From Trichoplusia ni (Eukaryota; Arthropoda; Insecta; Lepidoptera; Noctuidae), in the NCBI RefSeq assembly GCF_003590095.1, contig NC_039478.1, positions 10,416,001-10,480,000 on the forward strand: a DNA stretch of 64,000 nt. The letters are read 5' to 3'. Under the pieces are notes generated by a model. The model did no database searches. It had not been told where the DNA came from and was given only the letters and a program-made list of their open reading frames with translations. A program made the position numbers and the translations under genes. Shown piece after piece: positions 1-11,345 of this stretch; position 1 is the stretch's first letter; every line of letters begins with the position of its first letter.

Positions 1-523
1 ATCCATTCTCGTGCGTCTTATTATAAGAAACTCTCATTATTTCTTCGCGAGCACATAATCAGAAATTGCCAATCCAATTTGTATCTTATATCGACGTTTA
101 TAAGATTTATTATTATACTCCTAACATTGTTGCAAGGAGCTACAAAGATTGTAAGAAAATGTACTCGTGAGATTGGATGTTGCTAATGCAATTTATGTTC
201 TATTGTATAGGAGTAAGACTCAAAGTTGGTTAATGAGATAAATTGCAAGCGGATACAGAGATTTTCCGGGTTAACTTATAAGGGTTTAGAAAAGTTAAGT
301 TTAATGTTTGTTTAAATTGTATTAGAAGAGCTAGTAATGCAAAAATACTTGTTAAGCTTTAAGTTCCGGAGCTTAAAAATGTATTAAATAAAAATATAAC
401 TTTGGAAAGAATTTTTCTTTTTAATTTTGTTACGCAAATTGTATGTTATGTTACTATTAAGGCCTCCTTGCACTTACGAAAGTGTCAAAGTAATTGTTTT
501 TGTGTTTGTCCATAAAAAAAAAA
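1..523. other. AT-rich stretch, no gene seen
   Basis: I see no long frame, RNA gene or clear repeat here. The sequence is AT-rich with A/T runs typical of insect intergenic DNA. Confidence 0.5.
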
Positions 524-655
524 CAGGTAAGTGCGAGTCGAACTTATGATGCAGAGGACTCCGTACAAATATGCAAAAGATAAGCAAAAAAATTTGTTTG
601 TGAGGCGGAAAAATGGAAAACAGAAAAAAATATCATTATCATGTTATATTTCAAA
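524..655 (+). repeat. Fragment of a lepidopteran-type dispersed repeat
   Basis: The stretch begins with CAGGTAAGTGCGAGTCGAAC and continues with GACTCCGTAC and A-rich blocks. From general knowledge this resembles a common moth repeat containing AAGTGCGAGTCG followed by TTCCGTAC. It is diverged and noncoding. The boundaries are approximate. Confidence 0.35.
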
Positions 656-680
656 GTGAGCTGTTAAGTTTTATAATCAA

Positions 681-967
681 ACTAGCTGTTGCCCGCGACT
701 TCGTCCACGTGGTTAGAAGATCTTGAACAGTTTTCGCAGCGCACGCAACGGAAGCCCTCAAAGATGAATAATTTTCCGTACGTTTTTTTCACATTTTCCA
801 TTGTATCTTCGTTCCTATTTGTCGAGGCGTTATGTTATATAGCCTATAGCATTCCTTGGTAAATGGTCTATTCAACACAAAAATAACTTTTCAATTCGAA
901 CCAGTAGTTTCTGAGATAAGCGCGTTCAAACAAACAAACAAACTCTTCAGCATTATATATTAGTATA
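681..967 (+). repeat. Dispersed repeat R1 (CTAGCTGTTGCCCGCG type), interrupted copy
   Basis: It opens with ACTAGCTGTTGCCCGCGACT and ends with an (AAAC)n run (about 927-942) followed by CTCTTCAGCATTATATATTAGTATA. I see related openings at 11,291, 22,335, 33,062 and 36,583. This kind of short non-coding repeat is very common in Lepidoptera; its class is not settled here. A family A element has landed in its 3' end, so its last bases resume after the duplication at 1161-1173. Confidence 0.6.
955..967. repeat. Target-site duplication, left, of family A copy 1
   Basis: ATATATTAGTATA is repeated exactly at 1161-1173. The 13-bp length suits target-primed retroposition better than a cut-and-paste DNA transposon. 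Confidence 0.7.
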
Positions 968-1160
968 TTAAATGATGTAACGGTTTACTCACGCGTATTT
1001 ATCGGGGTAGCCCGACTAGTTTCGGACCCAACCGGAGTCCTTAATCATGAGCAGACGCGGCGGGATCGCGAGTCGAACTCAGTCGAGTTCGACTCGCGAT
1101 CCCGCCGCGCTTTTTTACATCATTTAATAATGAATCATTCTCACGACAGTAACTATCAAA
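968..1160 (+). mobile_element. Family A palindromic retroposon-like element, copy 1
   Basis: A 193-bp noncoding element lies between perfect 13-bp direct repeats. Its 5' part is an inverted copy of the family's core (TTAAATGATGTAACGG onward). Its centre is a perfect 25-bp inverted repeat with a 4-nt loop (1056-1109). Its 3' part is TACATCATTTAATA followed by a tail (AATGAATCATTCTCACGACA) that also ends the other copies. The tail is not mirrored at the 5' end, so the element is directional. The middle of the right arm is missing compared with copy 2. No protein is encoded. Confidence 0.65.
1056..1109. repeat. Perfect 25-bp inverted repeat with 4-nt loop
   Basis: The arm at 1056-1080 is matched exactly by the reverse complement at 1085-1109, around loop AGTC. 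The arms are GC-rich (CGCGGCGGGATCGCGAGTCG at the outer end) in AT-rich surroundings. It forms the centre of family A copy 1. Confidence 0.85.
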
Positions 1161-1173
1161 ATATATTAGTATA
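1161..1173. repeat. Target-site duplication, right, of family A copy 1
   Basis: This is an exact copy of 955-967. The interrupted R1 repeat continues after it (GATAGAAG). Confidence 0.7.
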
Positions 1174-1216
1174 GATAGAAGTAAAGATTTGATTTTTAAC
1201 CGACGCAATAAGAGGG

Positions 1217-1325
1217 ATTTTGTGTGTTATAAGAAAACCGGTATGTATGTGTATCTGTGTGTCTATGTATCTATCTGTAACACCGTAGCTCCTAAACGGG
1301 TAAAACGATTTGTATGTAAATTTTA
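1217..1325 (+). repeat. Dispersed repeat with GTMT/CTAT run
   Basis: The sequence ATGTGTATCTGTGTGTCTATGTATCTATCTGTAAC is followed by a CCGTAGCTCCTAAACGG block. The same order (variable microsatellite, then a 'gtagctcc/aacgg' block) recurs at 11,570. Noncoding. Confidence 0.35.
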
Positions 1326-1693
1326 TTTTATCTTGTGAAAGCAAACATCAGGTCATCATGCAACCTTATTAACACTGAATTAATTTAACTTCCAATACCT
1401 TTTAAACAAGCACAATATTGATTATCAGATAAACAATTACTTTTCGCAATTAAATCTCGATTTTCGTTTTCATTCGACATTTTAATCTCTCGTGATGTAT
1501 CCCAGTTTGTATTCATTAACGAAAGCATGAATTAAATTTTATTTAACATATTGCTTAAATGCGACTGAAAATAATGATTATATAAATTTTGTGATGATAT
1601 ATTTGTGTTTAAACTGTTTTTACAGATTCAGGATTCAGATTAAACAAAGTTTCAAAATTAACATTTTAAAACTATAAACATTTTTCAATTGAT

Positions 1694-1838
1694 TTATTAA
1701 ATGTCTACTCTGGCTTATTATCGGGAATAGCTTGACTAGGATCGGACTCAACCGGAGTTCTTCACCATGAGCTGACGCGGCAGTGAGATCGCGTGTGAAA
1801 CCGATAAACAACCGCGTGACTAAACCGTTGCATAATTT
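1694..1838 (+). mobile_element. Family A, degenerate copy
   Basis: Reading along the copy: TATTAAATG, TTATCGGGAATAGCTTGACTAG, CAACCGGAGTTCTTCACCATGAGC, GACGCGGC, then CCGATAAACAACCGCGTGAC and TAAACCGTTGCAT. That is the same order as copies 1 and 2: inverted arm, centre, then sense arm. It is diverged with small gaps. I found no clear duplication. Confidence 0.5.
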
Positions 1839-1884
1839 TATTTGTCTTTAATTTTATTTTTTATTAAGGAATTTGAGGGGGTTT

Positions 1885-1970
1885 TGCAATGCAACGGTTT
1901 ATTCACACTCAAGGTAGGGATCGACCACGTGACACGTTGGGAACATTAGGTTTGGCGTGGTGGTTAGATG
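1885..1970 (-). repeat. tRNA-derived SINE fragment, reverse orientation
   Basis: GGGATCGACCACGTGACACG followed by TTTGGCGTGGTGG matches, in reverse, the B-box side and head of the SINE family seen best at 53,660. It is short and diverged. Confidence 0.3.
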
Positions 1971-2751
1971 ATTAATTATCAGCATTATAAGTATGAATAA
2001 TTCTCACGAAAATGACTAAAAAAATTACCTTAAAAACCATTTTAATTTCCAAACTCTTGGAAATTGCTCGCCACAAGTACCTCAATATTACTTAAACGGA
2101 TCACGAACTCGATTTGAATCGTTAGGGACGTCCACCCCATCGTTTACCGAGTTTAATTGGTAATCGAGTGAGGACGATAGAATACCTGATTAGCTTATAC
2201 CTTGGTTTATATTACGAGGGTCGAGATTACACCCTAAGGTCACGTTTACGTACCGCCACTATGCGTTGTGCGTTAACTGTAGATAGTAGGCACTAGTGAT
2301 GGCAAAAGATCGCCAGCTTTTCAAACGACTTCAAAAAGAGGACGATCTCGACGCGTCTGTATTTTGTTGTTATATTTGTTACCTCAGAACTTCAGAATGG
2401 ATAAACCGATTTTGTGAGATGTAATTTTTGCTTATAAGCTTATAAGAAAAAGTTTTATTTTTGAAGGAAATTGTATGTTTTTGTTGTTAAAAAATAATAT
2501 TAAGAAATACTTCGTCAGATGTTGATGAAACATGATGCAATACATAATATAGAGAGCCAATTTTCTTAGACAAATGTGAAACTGCGTTCAGGTGAAATTC
2601 AAGTTTACCAAAAAGTGGTGATTTCTTAATAGTCAAGTAATTGATGCCATTATGTAGTCGCAGCTTAGGCCCTTCATACAGGCAACAACGCTTGTATCCC
2701 TTACCCAACGTCTAAAAGTAAATTCCATCTAAACCTGCATTATAAAGAAAC

Positions 2752-2765
2752 CTCTAAGAAGTTAT
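2752..2765. repeat. Target-site duplication, left, of family A copy 2
   Basis: CTCTAAGAAGTTAT is repeated exactly at 2953-2966 (14 bp). Confidence 0.75.
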
Positions 2766-2952
2766 TAAATGATGAAACGGTTAACTCACGCGTATTTATC
2801 GAGGTAGCCCGACTAGTTTTGGACCCAACCGGAGTCCTTAATCATGAGCAGACGCGGTTGGGACCGAAACTAGTCGGGCTACCCCGATAAATACGCGTGA
2901 GTAAACCGTTACATCATTTAATAATGAATCAGTCTCACGATAGTTGTTATAA
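2766..2952 (+). mobile_element. Family A palindromic retroposon-like element, copy 2
   Basis: A 187-bp noncoding element is bounded by exact 14-bp direct repeats. Two arms, about 2763-2831 and 2855-2923, are reverse complements over 69 bp with five mismatches, around a 23-nt loop. A unique tail follows the right arm (AATGAATCAGTCTCACGATA) and is not present at the left end. The layout is therefore duplication, inverted arm, loop, sense arm, 3' tail, duplication. A transcript would fold into one long hairpin. It is either a SINE-like palindromic retroposon or, less likely given the long duplication and asymmetric tail, a foldback DNA element. Confidence 0.7.
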
Positions 2953-2966
2953 CTCTAAGAAGTTAT
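2953..2966. repeat. Target-site duplication, right, of family A copy 2
   Basis: This is an exact copy of 2752-2765. Confidence 0.75.
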
Positions 2967-3369
2967 CTAGCGGCTCAACGGAGGACAGACTTCTGTACCC
3001 TCGTGTACAAAATATGTTAATAGTTGGAATGACTCTGCAGTGTCATGTGTTTTTAAACGCTCCGTAATTTTTATGGTTACTTAAGCTAGGGTTAGTGTCG
3101 TTTGCAATATTATAGCAGAGTCTCGATAAAAAGGAAGAAAGAAGGAAAAGGTGGTAACATTAAGGTAAGGATTGTTAACAATTGAGATTCTTTAAGAAAA
3201 ATAGGCTGTGTTTCTATTAAGGATTCATATATGGGAAACAAAAATTATAGTTTTTATTGGTTCTTGAATAACACATCTCTGGGTACACACAGCCTTGCAT
3301 CGCTGAATATTTTTTTAATCCAATTCTTTTCCAACTTTTTTCTCCAGTACTTTTCAAAACTGTGAACTA
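2967..3369. other. No gene seen
   Basis: AT-rich DNA with no convincing frame, RNA gene or repeat boundary. Confidence 0.4.
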
Positions 3370-3500
3370 TACTCATTATAGGGTTCACCGAAAGAGTATA
3401 AAGGCAACCATATTACTGAGGCACAGCTGTCTGTTTGTCAGTCCATCCGTCTTTCACCAGACTGAATATCTTTAACGCAATGGGTAGACAGTTAATTTAA
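3370..3500 (+). repeat. GTCY-type dispersed repeat fragment
   Basis: The order 'agggttcaccgaaagagtat', 'aaccatattactgagg', 'ctgtctgtttgtcagtccatc' and 'gacagttaattt' matches the repeat type best preserved at 58,862 (GGGTTCCGTACC, then CTGTCTGTCCGTC, then a 'gctaggaagtt' block). Noncoding. Confidence 0.5.
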
Positions 3501-4050
3501 TATCTACGTGAAGGCAATAATGTTGCTATACGAGACTTGTATCCAAAAACACCTACACACAGACACAGATACCCTAAAATCGAATAAAGGAAAAGAAACA
3601 AAAAAACCACCTGTACATAAAACCTCCAAATAAAGTTAACTAGACTCCATCCAAATAGGAAGTAGTCACCAGAATTCGGGTAGGAAACCAGTAATAAACT
3701 TGATAGATAAAATGGGTCTGGACGCAAAATCAAAATGGTGGACGAAATTTAAACTAGCAAAAGAAACAAAAGACTAGCCAGCCTTGCCATTCGATTTGGC
3801 ATAAACCCAATATACATTAACGCTATATTCTGAAAATTTAAAATATTTGAATAGATACTGGATTTTTATTTTGCATAGTTGTCTCAAATGTTTCGTTGAA
3901 TTTATTGCTATTATTGTATTGGATAAGTGCATTATTTTGTTCATTTAAATCGTTTGTAGTGATCATCATCAACATGCTATCGTGATGTAGATACATATAT
4001 TAGGTATGCTTTACATTACCTAGAAACAAATATGTAAAACAAATCATCAT

Positions 4051-4287
4051 CATCCCAACCTTTTAATAACTATGTTCGGGTCGATTTAAAGTCTAACGGG
4101 ATCCAGCTAAATAGCATTGTTATACAAGGAGCGATTGTCTATCTTACCTAAACCCAGTTACCTGGTCAACACGATACGAATTAGTTAGTTAGACAGACTT
4201 CAACCTTCTCACTACCCGTAGTGTCTGTCAAAGATGGGTTACTATTAGCCGGGAACCACACTTCGACGTGCTTTCCTAAACACGGAA
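4051..4287 (+). repeat. Dispersed repeat C (AGTACC...ACCCAGTTACC...GGGACCCAC type)
   Basis: It carries the ordered blocks 'ccaacctttt', 'ttatacaaggagcgattg', 'aacccagttacctgg', 'cttctcactacccgta', 'gccgggaaccacac' and 'cctaaacacggaa'. The same blocks in the same order occur at 53,898 and 60,808 (plus) and at 19,545, 34,165 and 36,890 (minus). It has no coding capacity. Confidence 0.6.
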
Positions 4288-5816
4288 AACTCCTAAAACA
4301 AACAACTGAATTTAATTCGTTTATTTTTCGAAGAGATTTTAAAAAACATTATTTCTAGAAATTCAAAGTCGTTCTAAATTCCATGTAGAACGAAAATACC
4401 CATGAAAGGGTCTTAAACATGTGCCTAATAGGATAGGCCTAAAGTCCACGAGCAAAACGTGACATTAAATCCTATTACATTTCACAATTCTGTTATCCTG
4501 GGACTTCAGATCTTATTTCGAAAGGAATTCAAAGCGACAATTGAGATTTACATCAAACTCAAAGACAATTGCATCTCGTCTTGCAATAAATACACTATAA
4601 TATCTGAATTCTGAAATTTGAAAAAGAAGAATATTCATTTTTCTTCTCAGGTCTATTTGGCTTAGTATTAAGTAAATTGAAAAAAGACTTAAGTCTTTCT
4701 TTTACAAAGAATAATAATTATCAATATTTACTTCAAGTAAAAATAAATTATCCATCTATTCTGAAACTTGTCTAGAAATAACACAAAACAACCAGTTTAA
4801 CAACTAACCGCGACACATCGTTTAGATATTACAGCCAAGTTCCGCTCGCGTTCATCTTTCAAAGCAGTTTATTTATTTAAAACCATTTGTAAAGAATATT
4901 TTAACCTAGTTTTTGCTGAAAAATGATCCTTGCAACTAAGGTACATACATTTTGCATTAATAAATAGTACCAAGCTGCTGTGAGCGTATTGTTAGATTTT
5001 TCGCTTCTTTCTAAATAAAATTCTAGGTAAAAAGGAGGTATTTTTTGCTGTTTTTGTCTTGTTTAAATGCTAAATAAAGTAACTATAATGGAGTAATGAA
5101 TATGAATGAACAGTACCGGTGTTGAAACATAATAATAGTTTGCTAATTAATTTCGAAATAGATTTCAAAATATCGTATACGTTGTTGTTGTGTTTTCCTT
5201 TAAAAAGGAAGTTTAATTAATTGATATGAGTTGGTTTACGGGGTCTGCCGGACTGATTTGTAAATGTGAAATATCCAAGGCGCCAATAATACGCATTAAA
5301 AGCTTTCATCCGTTTCGGAAAAGTTGAGTAACATACGCATAACGGATCAAAAATATTTTCATATTAACAAAAAATCAAAAGTTATTTTATCTACAAATGT
5401 AAAAATCTTATAATTGCGTGCACCGGGATATTAAATAAGCAACTTTACCTACTTAACCATAACACTCCCCAATAAATCTACTCTAGTCACACGCACCTAA
5501 AGAAATCAACAAAACAGCTGAAAAGCATACAACCAACAAAGGCATTTCCAACAAAAAACATCATTAAAGGTCACGCGATTCTCGCCTTTATGGACCTCGC
5601 ATATTTCATACAAACGGCGCATCTGTAACTTGTATGAGGCTCACAAAAGAAACGTGAATTCTTATTCACCTGAATAAGGTATTCTGTTAAATAAACTGGG
5701 CCAACGCATTGTTATTAAACAATGGTGTTACAAAAATGTTCGTGTTCATAAGGAATTGTTCTATGTTGTTTAGATTGTGGTCTGTTTATAGTTGGGAGGC
5801 CTAACGTCAGCTTGGG
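4288..5816. other. 1.5-kb AT-rich stretch, no gene seen
   Basis: No long frame, tRNA or repeat edge is apparent. Around 5570-5690 the sequence is less AT-rich (AAGGTCACGCGATTCTCGCC, then TTTATGGACC), which could be a conserved non-coding piece, but nothing here proves that. Confidence 0.4.
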
Positions 5817-5830
5817 GTTGCCATGGCGAC
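5817..5830. promoter_or_regulatory. X-box-like palindromic motif (RFX type)
   Basis: GTTGCCATGGCGAC differs by one base from the palindrome GTTGCCATGGCAAC, the usual target of RFX factors. It lies in a small GC-rich patch (5795-5835). There is no adjacent gene, so function is unproven. A repeat-derived palindrome is just as possible. Confidence 0.2.
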
Positions 5831-6681
5831 CGGTTACTATAGGGAAAAACAGATTTTCAACCGGCTCTAGAACTCAAGTGATAATATATGATGAACATGA
5901 CAAGAGTAAGCGATGAAAATGTAGAAGCATCGCATTATAAAACAGGAATAAGGAAGAGCTCTGGGATTTTCCCAAAGCAAGGGCCAAAATCCAGGTCTTA
6001 ACGAATACTTTGACATTGACAAGACAGATCAAACGAATCCAAACTCATTTTGGCTATTAGTATGCAACCTCAGCCTAGCAAGCCCGGTGCATGGGCGCTT
6101 TTTAACTCTCCAAATGGAACTATGAGAGAAATCCTCTTAGCAACGTTAATACATGATTACGTAAAGCCTCTTTTGAAGCAGGTATTTACAGATAAATTAA
6201 CTTTAAAACAAAATTTAACACATATTTCACCTGCCATCCTTGTTAGACATTTGCTAACAGAAAGAGATGAGGGTATAACAAGTATATTCGTATTTCTGTT
6301 CTTCACAATAACGTTTAATAACCCATGGGGATACCCAACTCAGAGTAGACGTGATATGGAAATTTCAACTTACTCTGTGGAAACATAAAGTTCTTTATAG
6401 TTTAACTGTAATAAAAGGAATGAATGTTATTTTTTATTGTATGATTCCTGCCAACTATTACTGCACATTGTAAAATACTTCTTTTTCGTGTTGAGTCTCG
6501 CGTCGAGAATAAAAGCATCCTTGTGGTCTGAAGAAAAGTTAGAAATATAATTTAGACAAATGTACCTTGGTCAATTTTTCAAGTGGATAAAACCCAATGG
6601 ATTCGCTTTACAACCATGGCATACCATGGAAGATAGACCGATGATTTAAAAAGGTTCGGACCGAACCGGGTGTCGTTGCGC
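5831..6681. other. No supported gene
   Basis: A 112-codon frame on the plus strand (6050-6388, starting at a non-ATG codon) has no recognisable motif and normal AT-rich codon content. I regard it as chance. The rest is AT-rich. Confidence 0.4.
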
Positions 6682-6722
6682 AACTTGGAGGCTTATGTTC
6701 AGCAATAGGCTGAAGTGATAGA
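6682..6722 (+). repeat. Decayed RTE-like LINE tail
   Basis: CTTGGAGGCTTATGTTCAGC followed by AATAGGCTGAAGTGAT resembles the 3' end 'ggaggcctatgcccagcagtgg...ggctgatgatgatg' preserved at 28,480 and 63,130. The final GAT tract has been lost. Confidence 0.4.
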
Positions 6723-9700
6723 TAATGTATCAAATCATGTCGATCATTCAACACTTTCAAATGAATACAAGCATATTCTTTTGGAAACGTATAAATTGGG
6801 TGTGTCAAAAATACATCATTTAATTTTTCGCCTTGAGTGTTCGATTCTGCTTTTGTTAGGCTATTCACACAAAACAATTCAAAGGCGTATTTGGAAACAA
6901 TTTTTCAAGAGTTACTGGTAACAACTAAATTGACATTAGAATTGAAGTAACCCTTGCAGTACCAGCACTCCCATCACTGATACACCCAAAACGACCTAAT
7001 CATAAAACCAAAAAACAAAATAAAAACTAACCAGCGTATACAAATCTTCTAACAGTACCGCAGTAAACAAATAGGGTAGTTAATCTTTGGTTTAATGTAT
7101 CGTTGCGATCAGTGAATAGGTTCCAGGAACAAATGGCATGGAAAAGGGTTTCGGGGCCGAAGTAACAAATAACAGACAAATGGTGTCGCCTAAGCGCTTG
7201 TGAACAGACCCGATGATTTTATAGTTCGAGGAAGTTAGAAGGTATAGTCGTGCAACTTTTGTAAAAGTCGAGAAGATATTTTTTTTGGTAGGTTTTGAGA
7301 AAATTGAGTTTGTTGAATTGGGTTTAATTATTGATAAGATATATTCCACTGATGATGATGAATCATTTCTGAATGTCAGTGATAGTAGATGACTTGCAAA
7401 TAGCGATGTTACATAGAAACCAACGGACATTGAAGTAAGGACTTATAAGTAATCGTGTAAAATATGTGAAACATGATATAGATATTTTAAATAAAAAATA
7501 TTTTTTAGTATTATTGTTTAGTAATTAATAAAAATACATAAGTAAAGATAAAAATATCCCAAATTATAATAAGAATTTCAACAGACCAATAACATTAAAT
7601 TGTAATATTTTCTCTATAATCGACGATCATAATCTCCATAATTCATTTTTTAATCCTAAATCTAATCGCTCGTCTATACAAAACCCATTTGTGAAAATTC
7701 TAATTACCAACGCTCAACGGAATCCAGGCTCTGTAATAAATAAAGCCATCTAAATAGGTTTCAGGACCTGCGTCCTTATTTATTCCGGATTATTTATTAC
7801 TAAAAGAGTTATGTTGTCGTTTTTCTACCTTTTCGCGACATTTACAAGGTATAGGGTCCATTACATCGCGAGAAGTTGCTCGTTTAAAAGTTTCTTTATC
7901 GTTAACTGTTTTAGCTTGATTTAAATTGTTTTTGTTGGAAGTACTAAGTTTAGTACCTAAAAAAATTAAAGAATTGCTACATAAACAGGATTTTTTTTGA
8001 TATAACAAGCCCGCCAAACATTCCCTCAGCATTACATCTCCTATACATCAGGATCAACAATTGTTACTATGAAAAACAGAAAGTCTACTCCTACGACTTA
8101 AAGTAAAGCTTAATATGGACGTGGAAGCGTGACAGCGCATCGAATGACATAAAACGGCATCCCTCTGGACGAGGAATACGCCAATAAATTGTAATTTCTA
8201 AAAAAAATATGGATTTTCCGAAAGTTGACCAGGCTCTGTGGCATACACCTGGGGAGTGGGCAATGTCCAATAGTCAACTCAACGATTTGATGACAATGAT
8301 GATTCCAGAAGTCCAACAATACACTTATTTAATTCCTCACGTAAACCCATTAAAATAAATTAAAATCCAGGATTAAATCTTCTACTCTTATCGCAGTAAT
8401 GAGATCCATAGAAAATTGTGGCCCAATTTAGAGTTAAAACCGCATAGTAATCTAACGATTCATTAATTCTAACTGCGGCTTTGACTGGCTTAAACTTGAC
8501 ACTTTTGAACTGTTTGTGTCGCGAATCTTTCACATTGCTTCCTTCTTATGTTGGAAGGGTTTAGAAATTATAATTTTCAAAAATTCTCACTTCTGAAAAA
8601 ACGGTTTTATGGAAAGTAGAATTTCAATCTTGAGATTTGGTTTAGAAGAAATTAGACCCAAAAGCTATGAATCACAAAAACGTATTTCTCCTAAAGTTAA
8701 ACACTCACCCTTTCTAGGTAAACGCTCAGATCGTTTGTATAAATCTAAACGAGAGACTCGTAAACCACAATAAATATTTAGAAGCTCATATAAATCTGCC
8801 TTCATATTACAATCTTGAGATAAACATCACCCGCATTCCGGCTCGTAGGACCAGGCGGTCCTAAATTCCAAGTAATATCCGATTCATGTTCCAACCTTCG
8901 ATACAAATTTAGTGTAACTTCTCGAAACTTGTATACAATAATGCCATATGTTTGATAAATCATTCATATATAAACTTGCCAAGGGAAGGGCAGTAATCGA
9001 AGAATTTATGGACGTCTCAACGACCGTCGAAATGTCGATTGGACGATTCTTGTTTGACGAATTGTTCATTTTCTTTTGTATTACATCCTTTATTTTATCT
9101 TCTAGTCGAGATGAAGATCCATTTATCATTTTAACGACTTTTTGAGAAAATATCGGGCTTATTACGAAGCTTTTTTCAGATACTTCCATATCATTTTTAA
9201 TATTTTTGTTATAAATTATGATATTGATGATATAATCGTATAGCGCATGTGTTATGTTCAGCGATTATTAGGTAAAGGTTGGGATACATTTACAGGCCTG
9301 TGTAAGATCCATGAAATTGTTAAGATGTACAAAAATGATAGTTAAGTTATCAACAGGACATACATTGTCCTCGAAAGTATACTTAAATATAATATGTTAT
9401 TAAGGAATATCATTAAATCTTGTTGTGGTAAATCTTCTAAGTTGAATCTTAAGTGTGTCTTAATACACACTCAAAGATGTAGCACATTGGATATAAAAAG
9501 CTGCTCAAATGTTTTAAGGTCACTCGTAGCATTGAACTTTGGTAAAAATCCATCTAAATCCAATTCTTGATTGAAAATAGTAAGAACTCATTTTGATCAA
9601 AGTAACGAAAATGTTGAGATTTTTATTTAAAAATATTTGTGTTGCTTTTGAATTATACATTTACGAGTGACTTACTGCCAATACTACTGTAGCTAGAAAA

Positions 9701-11290
9701 ATAATGTTTACTAGCTTACCAAAAGGAAAATATTCTGTTCATTACAATAAAAATATCTAATTAGAATCACAGAATGAGAATATTCTGAACGAAATACTAG
9801 TTCATTACAAAAAGATTGAATCAAAACAAAAAAGGACAAAATCTTCCAACACCCCGAACCTAAGGACCAAACGAACAACAACGAAAAAGACAAACAATCC
9901 CACAATTTGAACTAAATAAAGCCATTGCAAATTGCGGCTAAAACTTATCCCACGAATAAAGTAAAACTGTAAGATAAAACTCATTTTGACACCACACAAT
10001 AGAAAACTTGTTACTTTACATTCGAGAACTGCAACTCCCACTACTCGTGACAAAACAAAATGACGCAGAGTGTAATCCGACTAACTGAATGGAATTTACA
10101 TAGCTCTCTTAATACGAAGACGGTTGAGTTGAATAGAAAACAATGTGTTGCACAATTGTATATGGTTTTGTAGGTAAGCTATTTGATGCTGTGGAAATTG
10201 AAATTTTCTGTCGAGAATTGTTATAGGATTGTGGGTAAGAAATTCTACTTATGAAGGTAGGAGGTTAGGAGTAACTTGGTGGTTTGGGTTAAAGGCTTGG
10301 TTTCCAACATTTGAGAAGTAGCTGACATTGCGATGAGCGACTTAATAAGGAACTTTTTAACTGAAATGAAGAGCCGATAATAACATAGGTTTTTTGTAAA
10401 TACTGCGAATAAGTATTTCGAGATTTTTACTAGCAATTATAGTGATCATCGCTTTTACACGTTCTGTTTTTGAGAACGATCGAGTCGTAACTAAAAATCC
10501 ACAACTACCTATTTACCGGGAAAAACCGATAAACTTTAGAACCAAAATACAAAATAAATCAATAACTTGAATAGCATAAAGCGAAAAGAACAGAAGAGAC
10601 AAATTCACCACAGAAACATGCACAAACAGAAAAACAGTAGACAGGCGAAAACCTCGAAAAAATCCAATCTATACCTCATGCAGTGAAACGATTTAAACAG
10701 ATTGAGGAGACAAAAAAGTCGCAGTTCCGTCATCCCTTTGTCTCCAACGGTACGGGATTTAATCGTATTTGTCTCGCAAATATAGATCTTTTTAGCATCC
10801 CATTGTTTCGAGGAATTTCGGTTGATACTTTTTATTTTTTAATTCGTGATGAAGTGGATTCTGAGTGGACAGCTATTTTTAAGTCTTTAATGTTTTTTGG
10901 AAGACGTCGATTTTAGTGTTCTATTGGATTTTAAATTAATGTTATTTAGATTATTATGTTTATAGAGAATGATTTTTGCCTCAAAAAGGGTCATTGTTGC
11001 TTATGTCATTGCTTATTAAGAATGGTTGTATCAATGCACAACATAATAAGATACTTCTTAGAAGTATTTAGAAAAACTTTGTCAGAAGTCGTTAATTTAA
11101 GTTTTTGGGTGATTTGAAATTAATATTTCTTAATTTCTCTAATCATTGCATAATATCCAGAAGTAATATCCATAATATCCAATATTTCAAAGCAAGTGTT
11201 TTTATTTCTTCCATTAATCATCTAATAAGATTTTGTCAGAATGAACTAATTGATTTGGAGAATTTATACTCCAGATGCATTATATCCAAG
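6723..11290. other. 4.6-kb AT-rich stretch, no gene seen
   Basis: Frames of 60-112 codons are present (for example 7092-7430 and 8884-9189), but they show no domain, signal peptide or splice-site pattern I can support, and they overlap on both strands. I see no RNA gene. A weak LINE-tail resemblance near 8240-8300 is too decayed to call. Confidence 0.4.
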
Positions 11291-11345
11291 ACTAGCTGTT
11301 GCCCGCGACTTCGTCTGCGTGATTTTCAAGATGTGAAAAACTATG
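11291..11345 (+). repeat. R1 dispersed repeat, 5' fragment
   Basis: ACTAGCTGTTGCCCGCGACT followed by TCGTCTGCGTGATTTTCAAG is the same opening as at 681 and 33,062. Similarity is lost after about 55 bp. Confidence 0.55.

Noticed and set aside
966..1129. Reading family A copy 1 as a piggyBac-type MITE with TTAA duplication and 14-bp ends
   Set aside because: TTAA does occur at both arm ends, but the conserved tail beyond the right arm and the exact 13-bp direct repeats place the true ends further out.
6050..6388. 112-codon plus frame
   Set aside because: It starts at a non-ATG codon, has no recognisable domain or splice context, and its length is not surprising in 64 kb.
7092..7430. 112-codon minus frame, Ser-rich
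   Set aside because: No signal peptide, domain or transcript evidence. AT-rich composition allows it by chance.
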